From positions 1 through 24,082 of the forward strand of contig CAZVWU010000011.1 in NCBI GenBank assembly GCA_964631205.1: a stretch of DNA of 24,082 nt, in the 5' to 3' direction. The notes under the pieces were generated by a model that was not told the origin of the DNA, searched no databases, and saw only the letters and a list, made by a program, of their open reading frames with translations. This document shows, piece by piece, positions 13,421 to 21,614 of the stretch. The number at the start of each line of letters is the position of its first letter. The stretch's first letter is position 1. This DNA comes from CAYYYJ01 sp964631205 (lineage in GTDB: Archaea > Aenigmatarchaeota > Aenigmatarchaeia > QMZP01 > JACQNV01). Made by a program: the position numbers and the translations under genes.

Positions 13421-13937
13421 AACCCAAGAGCCCTAGTATAACAATTATTGCTATCGCGATGGCCATGAGGATGCCTGCTATGCCGAAAAATTGCGTTAAA
13501 AACCAATTGAGCAATTGGTAGGATATTGAGAACAAGTTTATAAAAAAGAAACCAAAACCTGTTAGCAGGATCACGGCATACATTAGCCTGCTCTGCTTCC
13601 ATAAATCCTCCCCGCACATCAAAACTTTTCCAGGGAACAGACTCAATAAGACATCTATTGATATGAAAATAGAAATCATGTTTAATTCTCTTAATGGGAA
13701 CAGATAGCTTAGAAGCGTCAAGGAGATGAAAAACAGTATCCCGAGACCAACTCTTTTTTTATTGGATTTTAAAAGATATGCAAATCCACTATAAATGATT
13801 GAAATGATTATTACAGCAATGACGGCAAACAGGCTGGCCTTTTCAGTATACATCAGAGTTAACACAATCCCGAACTGTACAAGCAAGAAAAAAGCCCTTT
13901 CAGCGTAATTCCCGTATTTTGTATTTTCGTCGGCCAT
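13401..13937 (-). CDS. Polytopic membrane protein, 178 aa
   Basis: Five to six hydrophobic segments are visible (about 15-31, 35-55, 62-80, 85-101, 117-140, 150-173). The N-terminus (MADENTKYGNYAER) is hydrophilic and the C-terminus ends in the short basic FRFGKG. A single cysteine sits in VLMCGEDLWKQ between segments. I see no transport or enzyme motif and cannot name the family. The stop lies within the last codons of metK on the opposite strand, a 20-bp tail-to-tail overlap. It lies 18 nt after the end of pheT, on the same strand, and so may be cotranscribed with pheS-pheT. Confidence 0.75.
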   Translation of the reverse strand: MADENTKYGNYAERAFFLLVQFGIVLTLMYTEKASLFAVIAVIIISIIYSGFAYLLKSNKKRVGLGILFFISLTLLSYLFPLRELNMISIFISIDVLLSLFPGKVLMCGEDLWKQSRLMYAVILLTGFGFFFINLFSISYQLLNWFLTQFFGIAGILMAIAIAIIVILGLLGFRFGKG

Positions 13938-13955
13938 GGTTAAACTTTACCCTTT

Positions 13956-15626
13956 CTATCTATTGTTTAAGAGATTAAAAATTTCCTCCAGGTCTATTTC
14001 AAATCCGGCAACCGGTTTTTCCAAGTTCCAGTTGTTCAGCACTTGCGGATGTATTTCTCCAGCCAATCCAATTCTTCTGCCATTTGCTACAACTTCTGCA
14101 GCCCTTCCTTGTATAAAAGAATTGTGGCTCGTTTTCTTCAAAACTGCTTTCAAACCCAGATTTAATAGCAAAGAGGACAAAATAGAAGACACATCTTCAT
14201 ACCCTATCTGTGTATTTGTAAGAGTTGATGAAAGCATTCTTCTGCTAGTAACCCCCGTCTCCTTATTTAAGGTATCCAAAAGGACAACATCACCAACTTC
14301 AAAAATGCATTGCGGATAATCTTGGTTTTTGTTAAAGGAAAGAAATTCTAATAAATTTGGCATAAGTTTGTCCCTAAATGAACACCAGTTTGCGCTCATC
14401 GGGTTTTCAATTTCAACAATTTTCCCTTCTGGCAGATTCATTTTTTTAAACATATTTTCTTTATTGGTAAGGGTAAAAGTCAGGACTTCTTGCAATCCCA
14501 GGCCAATGCAAATCTCTCTGACGCTGTTTGAAAAATCTTCAAGCTCATCTGAAGATCCGACAGTGGGGATTTTAGGTATCTGCGGTTCAATATCATTATA
14601 CCCGAAACTGATAGCCACATCTTCAACCAAATCCCTCTGGTGCATTATGTCGTTTCTATAAGCAGCGTATTCAACATGTATTTTTTTCTGGTCCAATTTT
14701 GCATTATATCTAGCCTCTTTTAGCAGCCTTATCATTTCGGTGTCAGAAATTTCCAAACCCAATATTTTTCTGCAGTATTCAGGATCCAGATGAGCTTTTT
14801 TGGGCGACAAATCTGGTTTTATAATTTTTTTATTTCTGTAAATAATTTCAACGCCTTCTATCTGTCCGCCTCTCTCAGCCAAAGCCGCCGCAAGAACATT
14901 AATTGCTGTGTTAAGTTGCCTCAAATCATTTCCAGTGCATTCAATAAAAATATCCTTTGCTTTTTCAGTCACATTCCCCATATCTTCAGAATTAATTATT
15001 GGCGGCATTGACAAAACCCTGTTTTTTGCGTCTAGCCAAACTGGATATTCTTCTGCTTCGAAAAGGAGATGGCCATACTGCTTCCCTTTTGGATGGTTTT
15101 CAATAATTTCTTTTGCCGACAATTCTTTTGGAAAACCAAGAGGCCTGAATTTTATTTGCCAAGGTTTCATGGCTGTGTATTTTAACGGGAATTCAATTTT
15201 CGATAAATCATATGCGCCCGAAGAGATCGACTTCCTGTTTCTCCCAAAAGTTCCCGCGATTTTTTCCTGTAATTGTATCATTTGGGCCAAAACGTTTTTA
15301 TCAATTTTCAAATTTCTTACAATTGCTGCTGTTGTGAATGGCTGGACTTTTCCGCCACCAACCAAAATTTTCCACCCAGCTTTTTTTACTGTATATTTTG
15401 GAAGCCCGTCCTCCTTTCTGAGATGGCCTTTTAATTCTCTTGCAATCCCCTCAACACTCCACAAATCCGGCCTATTGGTGTCTTTGACATCAACTTTTAA
15501 TTTATCACCGTCATGGCTGTCCAGTTCTGTCTTCGCAAATAATAATGCATCCTCTAGATCCTTTAAGCTAAACCTTTTACCAACCAGTTTTTCCAAGTCC
15601 GATTTGCTTATTTCAAATTTTGGCAT
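13956..15626 (-). CDS. pheT: Phenylalanyl-tRNA synthetase beta subunit
   Basis: This is the archaeal/eukaryotic type beta subunit of the alpha2-beta2 enzyme, which supports tRNA binding and editing. The N-terminus MPKFEISKSDLEKLVGKRFS and DVKDTNRPDLWSVEGIARELKG (B1 region) are typical. The B3/B4 editing region contains MPPIINSEDMGNVTE and FIECTGND. The B5 domain is near 268-335 (LDPEYCRKILGLEISDTEMIRLL). A catalytic-like core follows with IENPMSANWCSFRDKLMPNLLEFLSFNKNQ. I chose the ATG at 15624-15626 (556 aa), five nt after the pheS stop. An upstream in-frame ATG at 15662 would overlap pheS and add an N-terminus absent from the family. pheS-pheT order and spacing indicate one operon. Confidence 0.95.
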   Translation of the reverse strand: MPKFEISKSDLEKLVGKRFSLKDLEDALLFAKTELDSHDGDKLKVDVKDTNRPDLWSVEGIARELKGHLRKEDGLPKYTVKKAGWKILVGGGKVQPFTTAAIVRNLKIDKNVLAQMIQLQEKIAGTFGRNRKSISSGAYDLSKIEFPLKYTAMKPWQIKFRPLGFPKELSAKEIIENHPKGKQYGHLLFEAEEYPVWLDAKNRVLSMPPIINSEDMGNVTEKAKDIFIECTGNDLRQLNTAINVLAAALAERGGQIEGVEIIYRNKKIIKPDLSPKKAHLDPEYCRKILGLEISDTEMIRLLKEARYNAKLDQKKIHVEYAAYRNDIMHQRDLVEDVAISFGYNDIEPQIPKIPTVGSSDELEDFSNSVREICIGLGLQEVLTFTLTNKENMFKKMNLPEGKIVEIENPMSANWCSFRDKLMPNLLEFLSFNKNQDYPQCIFEVGDVVLLDTLNKETGVTSRRMLSSTLTNTQIGYEDVSSILSSLLLNLGLKAVLKKTSHNSFIQGRAAEVVANGRRIGLAGEIHPQVLNNWNLEKPVAGFEIDLEEIFNLLNNR

Positions 15627-15631
15627 ATTTT

Positions 15632-16924
15632 CTAAATAAGAATTTTTTGCTCCCGCAACCATTTCAAGTCAGTTGAAAACAGCTGCCTTATATCTTTTAT
15701 TCCAAGCTTGAACATTGTAAGCCTGTCAACCCCTATGCCCCAGGCGATTACAGGGAAATCGACACCCAGCGGCTTGGTAACCTCTTCCCTGAAAATTCCT
15801 GCGCCAGCGAATTCAATCCAGCCAAGCTCAGGATGTTTTGCTGAAAGCTGGACAGAGGGCTCTGTGAACGGATAATAATCGCAGAGGAATTTAACTTCTT
15901 TTGCGCCAGCAACCTCTTTTCCAAACATTTCCAGTATTCCGAGCAAATTCCTGAAATTGAGATCCTCCCCTACAATAAATCCCCCAACCTGATTAAACTC
16001 AACCAAATGTGTCGCGTCCAGAACATCCGGCCTATAACACCTTACAATCTGGAAATATTTTCCCGGAATTTTCAGTTCTTTGGATGCAAGAGTTTTTGGA
16101 GAAACAGCTGTGTCATGAGCAATCGGCATGAGATGGGCTGCCTTATCCGCATCCCATTTATATCCCCAGCCAGCTGATCCTGTCTTCCAGCCATTTTCAT
16201 GTGTTTGCTTAACCCGCTCAACTAATTTTGGATCAGGCAAAGAGCCCTTTTTAGGATATTTTAATCTGTAGACATCTGTCCAGTCCCTTGCAGGATGCCC
16301 CTGCGGCTGGAACAGCGCATCGAAATTCCAGAACTCCTGGACAATAGACTGGCCTTTTACCTCATTAAAGCCTAGTTCTATTAACCTCCGTCTTATCGAA
16401 TCAATAAATTGGTTGTATGGCTGCCTTTTTCCAGGATAGACTTTTTTGCCAACAAATTCCACATTATAAGATTTTAATTTTGTTTTTTTCCAAAGGCCGG
16501 TTTTTATCAGCTCAGGAGTCAGTTTATCAATTTCCTTGCCGATATATTTATGTGCTACTGTCGATTCATCCTGTTTTTCTCGTTGAATTAGTTTCCTTCT
16601 AAGTAATAGGATCAGAAAGTTCTCTCTGCCTATAAAATCTTTTGTTTGCAATAACCCTTTTTTTATCTCATTGAGGGAATCTTCTATTTCATCATTTTTA
16701 CTAATATTCTCTAATGATTTGATAAGAATGATATCATCCCCAACCAATTTTATCCAACCGTTTACTTTAGCCCACTGAAAAGCTATATTGAAGTCTTCCT
16801 TCAACTCTCTCTTAGCTTTTTCTAGAGTCAGAGGTCCCTTTGAAAGCAGCCCTGTAAGCCTCTTCTCAGGAAGCCCCCTCTCCAAGTATTTTAATCCTTC
16901 TTCTGTAAGTTTTAACTTAGGCAT
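15632..16924 (-). CDS. pheS: Phenylalanyl-tRNA synthetase alpha subunit
   Basis: This is the catalytic class II subunit that charges tRNA-Phe. The N-terminal about 90 residues (LTEEGLKYLERGLPEKRLTGLLSKG and following) form the winged-helix tRNA-binding part. Motif 1 lies around IRRRLIELGFNEVKGQ, and NFDALFQPQGHPARD follows. Motif 2 is FQIVRCYRPDVLDATHLVEFNQ. The phenylalanine pocket is around YYPFTEPSVQLSAKHPELGWIEFAGAG. Motif 3 is AWGIGVDRLTMFKLGI near the C-terminus. At 430 aa it is shorter than many archaeal PheS proteins (often about 490-500), mainly at the N-terminus. The ATG at 16924 fits. It heads the pheS-pheT unit, divergent from the GT4 gene with 61 bp between starts; I could not place convincing TATA boxes at leaderless distance in that gap. 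Confidence 0.95.
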   Translation of the reverse strand: MPKLKLTEEGLKYLERGLPEKRLTGLLSKGPLTLEKAKRELKEDFNIAFQWAKVNGWIKLVGDDIILIKSLENISKNDEIEDSLNEIKKGLLQTKDFIGRENFLILLLRRKLIQREKQDESTVAHKYIGKEIDKLTPELIKTGLWKKTKLKSYNVEFVGKKVYPGKRQPYNQFIDSIRRRLIELGFNEVKGQSIVQEFWNFDALFQPQGHPARDWTDVYRLKYPKKGSLPDPKLVERVKQTHENGWKTGSAGWGYKWDADKAAHLMPIAHDTAVSPKTLASKELKIPGKYFQIVRCYRPDVLDATHLVEFNQVGGFIVGEDLNFRNLLGILEMFGKEVAGAKEVKFLCDYYPFTEPSVQLSAKHPELGWIEFAGAGIFREEVTKPLGVDFPVIAWGIGVDRLTMFKLGIKDIRQLFSTDLKWLREQKILI

Positions 16925-16985
16925 ATACCTTTTATAGAATTACAAATAGTTATTGATATGTCAATGGAGTTATAAATAGGATCTT

Positions 16986-18137
16986 ATGAAAATCGGAATC
17001 TTCACAGAAACCTTCCTGCCGCAGGTGAATGGCGCAGTTGTATCTATCTGCAATATCAATAAGGAATTGATTAAAAGAGGCCATAAAGTCACTGTTTTTA
17101 GTGTTGGCGAAGGCCATGAAAAAATGGATGGGTATGAAGTGTACAGGTTCCATGGATGGGAAGTAAAGGGATATTCAGAATACAAATACATGGCTCCAAG
17201 GCATTATGCATGGAAAATAATGAAATCCAAGGACGTCGATATCATCCATTCAAGGACAGCCTTTCCAATGGGCGTGGTTGCCAAACGGCTTGCGCAGAGG
17301 ACAGGCAAATCCATCATCGGGACTTTTGATACTCCAATAACTGATTATGTCCATTATGTGAGACCATTAGGTTCAATTCAGCCGGCAAAATATGTCTTGG
17401 AAGGGATTGCCAAAAAATGGATGAAAAAATATTATGGCTGGTGCGACCTTGTGACTGCGCCTTCTGAAACAACGAAGAGTAAGATGCTTTCCTGGGGATT
17501 TAAGGACAATATAGAAGTTGTGAGCAACGGGATTGATACTAAAAAATTTAACCCGAAAAATTTCGATAAGAACTTAAAAAATAAATTATGTGAGAAAGGA
17601 GAGAAATTAATTTTACATGTAGGAAGAATAACAAAAGAAAAAAAGGCTTCTGAATTATTAAAAATAGTAAAAATTCTAGATAATAAAAAAATTAACTTTA
17701 AGATGCTGATTATAGGTAGTGGGCCTGAACTGGATAATATTACAGCTAAAACAAAATATATGGGTTTAGAAAATAAAATCACATTTGCTGGTCACATCTC
17801 TCAAGAAGACCTTCCAAAATATTATGCGTCTGCGGATCTGTTTTTAACGGCGTCCACTGTTGAAACACAAGGACTGGTTTTGCTGGAGGCGCTGGCGTCC
17901 GGGCTCCCTGTTATAGGGGCAGATGCCGAGGCGATACCTGAATTGATAACGAATGGGAAAAACGGGTTTTTATTTGAACCAGCAGATTTAGAAAAGGCAG
18001 CTGTTTTAACTGAAGAAATTTTAGCTGATGAAAATTTAAGAAAGAAATTAAGCAAAAACACAACAAAATATGTAAAACCTCACTCTATTCAGAACGTCTG
18101 TACAGACTGGGAGGGGATATACAAAAAACTGGCTTAA
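16986..18137 (+). CDS. GT4 (GT-B) glycosyltransferase
   Basis: The N-terminus MKIGIFTETFLPQVNGAVVS and the following helix are typical of retaining GT4 enzymes. The acceptor-side domain spans about 1-185. The donor domain starts near EVVSNGIDTKKFNP, then ILHVGRITKEKKASELL. The E-x7-E signature is STVETQGLVLLEALASGLPVIG, with the catalytic-site glutamates near 296 and 304. The closest families by motif are diacylglycerol glucosyltransferases and PimB-like mannosyltransferases, so glycolipid or glycan synthesis at the cytoplasmic membrane face is likely; the donor sugar is unknown. It is 383 aa, normal for the family, with no membrane segment. The middle (bases about 17560-17770) is notably A/T-rich. 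It ends 2 nt from the end of the convergent GT2 gene. Confidence 0.9.
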   Translation: MKIGIFTETFLPQVNGAVVSICNINKELIKRGHKVTVFSVGEGHEKMDGYEVYRFHGWEVKGYSEYKYMAPRHYAWKIMKSKDVDIIHSRTAFPMGVVAKRLAQRTGKSIIGTFDTPITDYVHYVRPLGSIQPAKYVLEGIAKKWMKKYYGWCDLVTAPSETTKSKMLSWGFKDNIEVVSNGIDTKKFNPKNFDKNLKNKLCEKGEKLILHVGRITKEKKASELLKIVKILDNKKINFKMLIIGSGPELDNITAKTKYMGLENKITFAGHISQEDLPKYYASADLFLTASTVETQGLVLLEALASGLPVIGADAEAIPELITNGKNGFLFEPADLEKAAVLTEEILADENLRKKLSKNTTKYVKPHSIQNVCTDWEGIYKKLA

Positions 18138-18139
18138 AA

Positions 18140-19297
18140 TTACCATTCCTTCAATTTCAATTTCCCATGTTTTTTCCGCCTATCATTTATCCCAGAAAGA
18201 ACTCCACTAAGATAACCGAGACCAGCAAATGGTATGTATAAAAAAATATAAGGAAAAAACAGGGCTGCTATAGATGTCTTTTCAAGGCTGTTTTTTGCTG
18301 TTGTTGCCCCGCAGAGGAACATACCTATTGTTGAGATCAAACCCAACAATCCAAGGAAAGATAAAGAGAAAAAAAGTGTAGTTATTAGGCCATTTGTAAA
18401 GACTGAAAATACAATAAATGCCAAAGAAATCAGGATATAAGGATAAAAAGAAAGGGCGGCTTGCCTGGAGAAAACGAAATGCCTTGTGTGGTCGATTAAA
18501 CAGAAAAGGCCGCCTTTTCCATACCTTTTTCGTGACCTAAAAAAATCATTCAAACTTTCCGGCTCATCTGTTTGAACTGAGGCACGCGGCTCGTACTTCA
18601 TCTTATAGCCAGCTTTTTTCATTTTTGCTGCAAAATCGCCGTCCTCTAAAATATGATTGGAAAATCCGCCGGCTTTGAAGAAAGCTTGCTTGTTTACAAG
18701 CAGACAACAGCCCCTTATTGCTAATATAGAATTGAAGTTCATCTGGATTTTTATCAGGAACTGGTGGATTGCCTGCTCCATGTAAACCATTTTTGCAAGG
18801 AAACTTTTTTTGTTCACCAGTTTGTATTTTGGGGAGATGAATCCAATCCCCCCCTCCATCTTGTTATAATGCAGATAGGAGGCGACAAGTTTTGTTAAAG
18901 TGTCTTTTTCAAGGATTGTATCAGCATCCAAAAACAGGATAAGGTCTGATGAAACCTTTCTTGCGGCATTGTTCAGGGATTGTGATTTCCCTAATCTTTT
19001 TTTATTATGGATAATTTTTATCCAGCCTATTTTATTTAGAATCTTGTCTGTCCCATCTGTAGAGCAGTCGTTTACAACAATTATTTCTTTATTCGGATAT
19101 GAAGAGGATTTTACAGAATTGAGGCATTTTTTAATGAGCTTGCCTTTGTTGCGGGTCGGGATAATTATTGAGACTTTTGGGAATTTAGAGATTTTGCCGC
19201 CTATTTTCAAAAGCTTCCTGTCAACACTATAGGATAAACCAAGAAATATCACTGTTACAAAAACGCTAAGCAAAAGGAAAGCCGCTTCTAATTGCAT
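18140..19297 (-). CDS. Membrane-bound GT2 glycosyltransferase
   Basis: The inverting GT-A fold is clear. PKVSIIIPTRNK starts the catalytic domain, VVNDCSTDGT holds the first Asp, and LFLDADT gives the DxD metal site. LEDGDFAAKMKKAGY is the ED motif, and RSRKRYGKGG corresponds to the (Q/R)xxRW-like site. One hydrophobic helix precedes the domain (4-23). Two to four follow (about 280-300, 305-335, 345-370), so the enzyme is membrane-anchored and may extrude or attach a polysaccharide. The C-terminus is strongly basic (NDRRKKHGKLKLKEW). A TATA box at leaderless distance lies at 19317-19325, with a palindrome copy 9 bp upstream of it. Together with GT4 and the methyltransferase it forms a small surface-glycan group, although strands differ. 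Confidence 0.9.
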   Translation of the reverse strand: MQLEAAFLLLSVFVTVIFLGLSYSVDRKLLKIGGKISKFPKVSIIIPTRNKGKLIKKCLNSVKSSSYPNKEIIVVNDCSTDGTDKILNKIGWIKIIHNKKRLGKSQSLNNAARKVSSDLILFLDADTILEKDTLTKLVASYLHYNKMEGGIGFISPKYKLVNKKSFLAKMVYMEQAIHQFLIKIQMNFNSILAIRGCCLLVNKQAFFKAGGFSNHILEDGDFAAKMKKAGYKMKYEPRASVQTDEPESLNDFFRSRKRYGKGGLFCLIDHTRHFVFSRQAALSFYPYILISLAFIVFSVFTNGLITTLFFSLSFLGLLGLISTIGMFLCGATTAKNSLEKTSIAALFFPYIFLYIPFAGLGYLSGVLSGINDRRKKHGKLKLKEW

Positions 19298-19316
19298 ATA
19301 GTAAATACTTGGGAGA

Positions 19317-19325
19317 ATTTATAAA
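19317..19325 (-). promoter_or_regulatory. TATA box of the GT2 gene
   Basis: On the minus strand TTTATAAAT is centred about 24 nt before the ATG at 19297, so the transcript would be leaderless. The upstream palindrome begins 9-10 bp further out, just beyond the expected BRE position. Confidence 0.5.
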
Positions 19326-19334
19326 GAAAGACAA

Positions 19335-19351
19335 GTATAACATTGTTATAT
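19335..19351. promoter_or_regulatory. 17-bp palindrome, copy 3
   Basis: TATAACA-T-TGTTATA (19336-19350) is perfect over 15 bp; only the outermost pair of the 17-mer differs. It touches the stop codon of the methyltransferase gene and sits 9 bp upstream of the GT2 TATA box, a position more often used by archaeal activators than by repressors. Its central T matches copy 1. Confidence 0.55.
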
Positions 19352-19944
19352 TAATCATCCTTATATCCAAATTTCAATCCCCTGATATTGGCCTGTTTTA
19401 TGCTGAAAAACCTTGTCTTCCCTTTTATGTTCTGTTCAAATCTGCCGTCGACTGTGAAATAATTATAGAAAGATCTAGGGAAAAAGAATTTATCAAATAG
19501 GAGATCGCGCCTTGAGGTGACCATTGGCTCAACAAGGATCATGACCCCATTTTTTTTCAACACCCTGAAAGTTTCACCCAAGACTTTTTTGTGCTGGAAT
19601 GGCGGGATATGGTGAAGGACAAACATGTAAACAACCGCATCAAAAGTAGAGTCTGGAAAAGGGATTTTTACAGCAGAGCCTGTCCGCAAATCAGCAGAGG
19701 AATATACTTTCGTCTTTTCAATAAGTTCATTGTCAACATCAATGCCGCATACAGAATAGCCATTATTTTTAAAATAATCGCAGTTTAACCCAAGGCCGCA
19801 TCCTATTTCGAGAATTTTCCCCCTTTGAACAAGCATTTTTTCAACTAAAGACAGATGGCGCACTCTAGAATTTAGAATTACAAAGACTTTTCTAATTCTC
19901 CTAAAACGGCTAACACTTAAAATTAGCCTGTCAAGAAAGTTCAT
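19351..19944 (-). CDS. Class I SAM-dependent methyltransferase
   Basis: The SAM-binding motif I is ILEIGCGLGLNCDYF (about 47-61). Next come VCGIDVDNELIE (acidic loop), the motif SAVKIPFPDSTFDAVVYMFVLHHI and the post-motif RVLKKNGVMILVEP. The fold is that of Methyltransf_11 proteins (UbiE-like), whose substrates vary widely. After residue 145 the chain diverges (FDKFFFPRSFYNYFTVDGR), perhaps an acceptor-binding lid. No membrane segment is seen. At 197 aa the enzyme is compact. A TATA box (CATATATAAGTC, about 19965-19976) at leaderless distance drives it. It is bracketed by palindrome copies 3 and 4. A lipid or glycan methylation role is inferred from the GT neighbours. It would depend on SAM from the nearby MetK, like any such enzyme. 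Confidence 0.9.
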   Translation of the reverse strand: MNFLDRLILSVSRFRRIRKVFVILNSRVRHLSLVEKMLVQRGKILEIGCGLGLNCDYFKNNGYSVCGIDVDNELIEKTKVYSSADLRTGSAVKIPFPDSTFDAVVYMFVLHHIPPFQHKKVLGETFRVLKKNGVMILVEPMVTSRRDLLFDKFFFPRSFYNYFTVDGRFEQNIKGKTRFFSIKQANIRGLKFGYKDD

Positions 19945-20016
19945 AGTCCACCAATCTCTTAGTGACTTATATATGCTGATCTAAATAATTAACTTTTCTT
20001 AATCTTATTTTAGAAT

Positions 20017-20033
20017 ATATAACAGTGTTATAT
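20017..20033. promoter_or_regulatory. 17-bp palindrome, copy 4
   Basis: ATATAACA-G-TGTTATAT is perfect over all 17 bp. It lies between the divergent methyltransferase and GlyRS genes, 9 bp upstream of the probable GlyRS TATA box. That is the same spacing as copy 3 to its TATA box. Its central G matches copy 2. Confidence 0.55.
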
Positions 20034-20042
20034 TTCGTTGAG

Positions 20043-20052
20043 TTTTTATTTT
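20043..20052 (+). promoter_or_regulatory. TATA-like box of GlyRS
   Basis: TTTTTATTTT is centred about 25 nt before the ATG at 20072, as expected for a leaderless transcript. Confidence 0.4.
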
Positions 20053-20071
20053 CCCATCCCACATTATATAG

Positions 20072-21568
20072 ATGGTATCCTCTGATCAGCTAATAGAAAT
20101 TGCAAAGCGCCGCGGTTTTTTCTGGCAAGGCTCTGCAATTTATGGCGGGCTTGCCGGCTTCTATGATTATGCCCATCTAGGAGTTTTTTTGAAAAGGAGA
20201 TGGGAAAACCTGTGGAGAAAATATTTCCTAGGATTGGATGAAAATTATTATGAGATCCAGCCATCCCTGATAATGCACGAAAATGTTTTCAAGGCCTCAG
20301 GCCACCTTTCCAGTTTTGCAGACCCAATTGCAAAATGCGGGAAGTGCGGGAATGCTGAACGCGCAGACCATATAGTTGAAGCACATCTAAAAGAAAATTT
20401 CGAGGGTCTCTCGCCAGAAGATTTGATGAAGCTTATCAAGAAGCACAATATTAAATGCGACAAGTGTAAAGGCGAAATAAAAGATGTTACACAACAAAAT
20501 TTAATGTTTCCTTTAAAACTCGGAATTGGCAAGCAGGAAAAGCAGGGGTACCTTACACCAGAAACAGCGCAAGGCGCTTATGTAAATTTCAAGCAGATGT
20601 TTGAAGTGTGCAGAAAACAGCTTCCTCTGGGAATCGCTATAATAGGAAAAGCTTTCAGGAATGAGATTGCTCCAAGAAATGCTCTGATAAGGATGAGAGA
20701 GCTTACACAAGCAGAGCTGCAGATTTTTTTTGACCCTGATATAATTGGTGACCATCCTAATTTCAAAGAAGTTGAAAATTACAAGCTGAGATTATTTTCT
20801 GTAATCAATAGAAAAAATAATAAGATAGAAGAGCTTTCTTGCAAACAAGCTGTCGAAAAATTAAAGCTCCCGAAATTTTATGTCTACCACCTTGCAAAAG
20901 TCCAGCAGTTTTATCTGGAACTTCTGAAAACCCCAAAAGAAAAATTCAGGTTCAGGCAGCTTTCTGACGAGGAGAAGGCTTTCTACAACAAATACCATTG
21001 GGATATGGAAATAAATCTGGAGAGTTTAGGCGGCTTCAAAGAGGTTGGCGGGGTCCATTATAGGACAGACCATGACCTAGGAGGCCATCAAAAAATCTCA
21101 GGCGAGTCAATGGAAGTAAATATAGAAGGGAAAAAATTTGTCCCGCATGTGTTGGAATTGTCTTTTGGGGTTGACAGGAACCTGTATTCTTTATTGGAAC
21201 TTGCATACACAGAAGAAAAAGAGAGGACTGTCTTAAAATTCCCCAGAATAGTCTCGCCGTTTGATGCAGGAATATTTCCTCTTGTAAACAAAGACGGCCT
21301 GCAGAAAAAGGCAAAAGAAGTGCAAAAAATTCTTGAAGAAAATGGCTTTATTGTTTTTTATGATGACGGCGGATCTATAGGAAGACGGTACAGAAGGATA
21401 GATGAAATCGGGGTTGCTGCAGGAATAACAATAGACTACGATTCGCTGAAAAAAGATGATCTGACGTTGAGAGACAGGGACACGATGAGACAGATCAGAG
21501 TAAAAATAAAAGATTTGCCTGAGGCGTTGAGGAATTTTTTAAAAGATGCGGATATAGCCAAGATGTGA
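20072..21568 (+). CDS. glyS: Glycyl-tRNA synthetase (dimeric type)
   Basis: This is the alpha2 class II enzyme of archaea and eukaryotes, which charges tRNA-Gly. It begins with IEIAKRRGFFWQGSAIYGGLAGFYDYAHLG (motif 1 region). An inserted zinc ribbon follows, with CGKC (about 88-91) and CDKC (about 128-131). YLTPETAQGAYVNFKQMFEV and GKAFRNEIAPRNALIRMRELTQAELQIFFDP form motif 2. HVLELSFGVDRNLYSLLELAY gives motif 3 (about 353-373). The anticodon-binding HGTP domain (about 395-498) starts FPRIVSPFDAGIFPL. Its 498 residues are shorter than the common archaeal about 570, but no core motif is missing. The ATG at 20072 fits both family and promoter spacing. It is divergent from the methyltransferase, 46 nt upstream of an unknown gene on the same strand. 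Confidence 0.95.
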   Translation: MVSSDQLIEIAKRRGFFWQGSAIYGGLAGFYDYAHLGVFLKRRWENLWRKYFLGLDENYYEIQPSLIMHENVFKASGHLSSFADPIAKCGKCGNAERADHIVEAHLKENFEGLSPEDLMKLIKKHNIKCDKCKGEIKDVTQQNLMFPLKLGIGKQEKQGYLTPETAQGAYVNFKQMFEVCRKQLPLGIAIIGKAFRNEIAPRNALIRMRELTQAELQIFFDPDIIGDHPNFKEVENYKLRLFSVINRKNNKIEELSCKQAVEKLKLPKFYVYHLAKVQQFYLELLKTPKEKFRFRQLSDEEKAFYNKYHWDMEINLESLGGFKEVGGVHYRTDHDLGGHQKISGESMEVNIEGKKFVPHVLELSFGVDRNLYSLLELAYTEEKERTVLKFPRIVSPFDAGIFPLVNKDGLQKKAKEVQKILEENGFIVFYDDGGSIGRRYRRIDEIGVAAGITIDYDSLKKDDLTLRDRDTMRQIRVKIKDLPEALRNFLKDADIAKM

Positions 21569-21614
21569 TTTTTAAAGCTCAATGTTTTATTTATAAATAG
21601 AAATTTTTTCTGGG

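Noticed and set aside
13936..15639. Several plus-strand ORFs of 73-243 aa
   Set aside because: All are antisense shadows of pheT; the minus-strand frame carries the family motifs.
4472..20033. The four palindromes as archaeal dif/XerA recombination sites
   Set aside because: The arms are separated by a single base, whereas Xer sites have longer arms with a 6-8 bp spacer; no recombinase is in the window.
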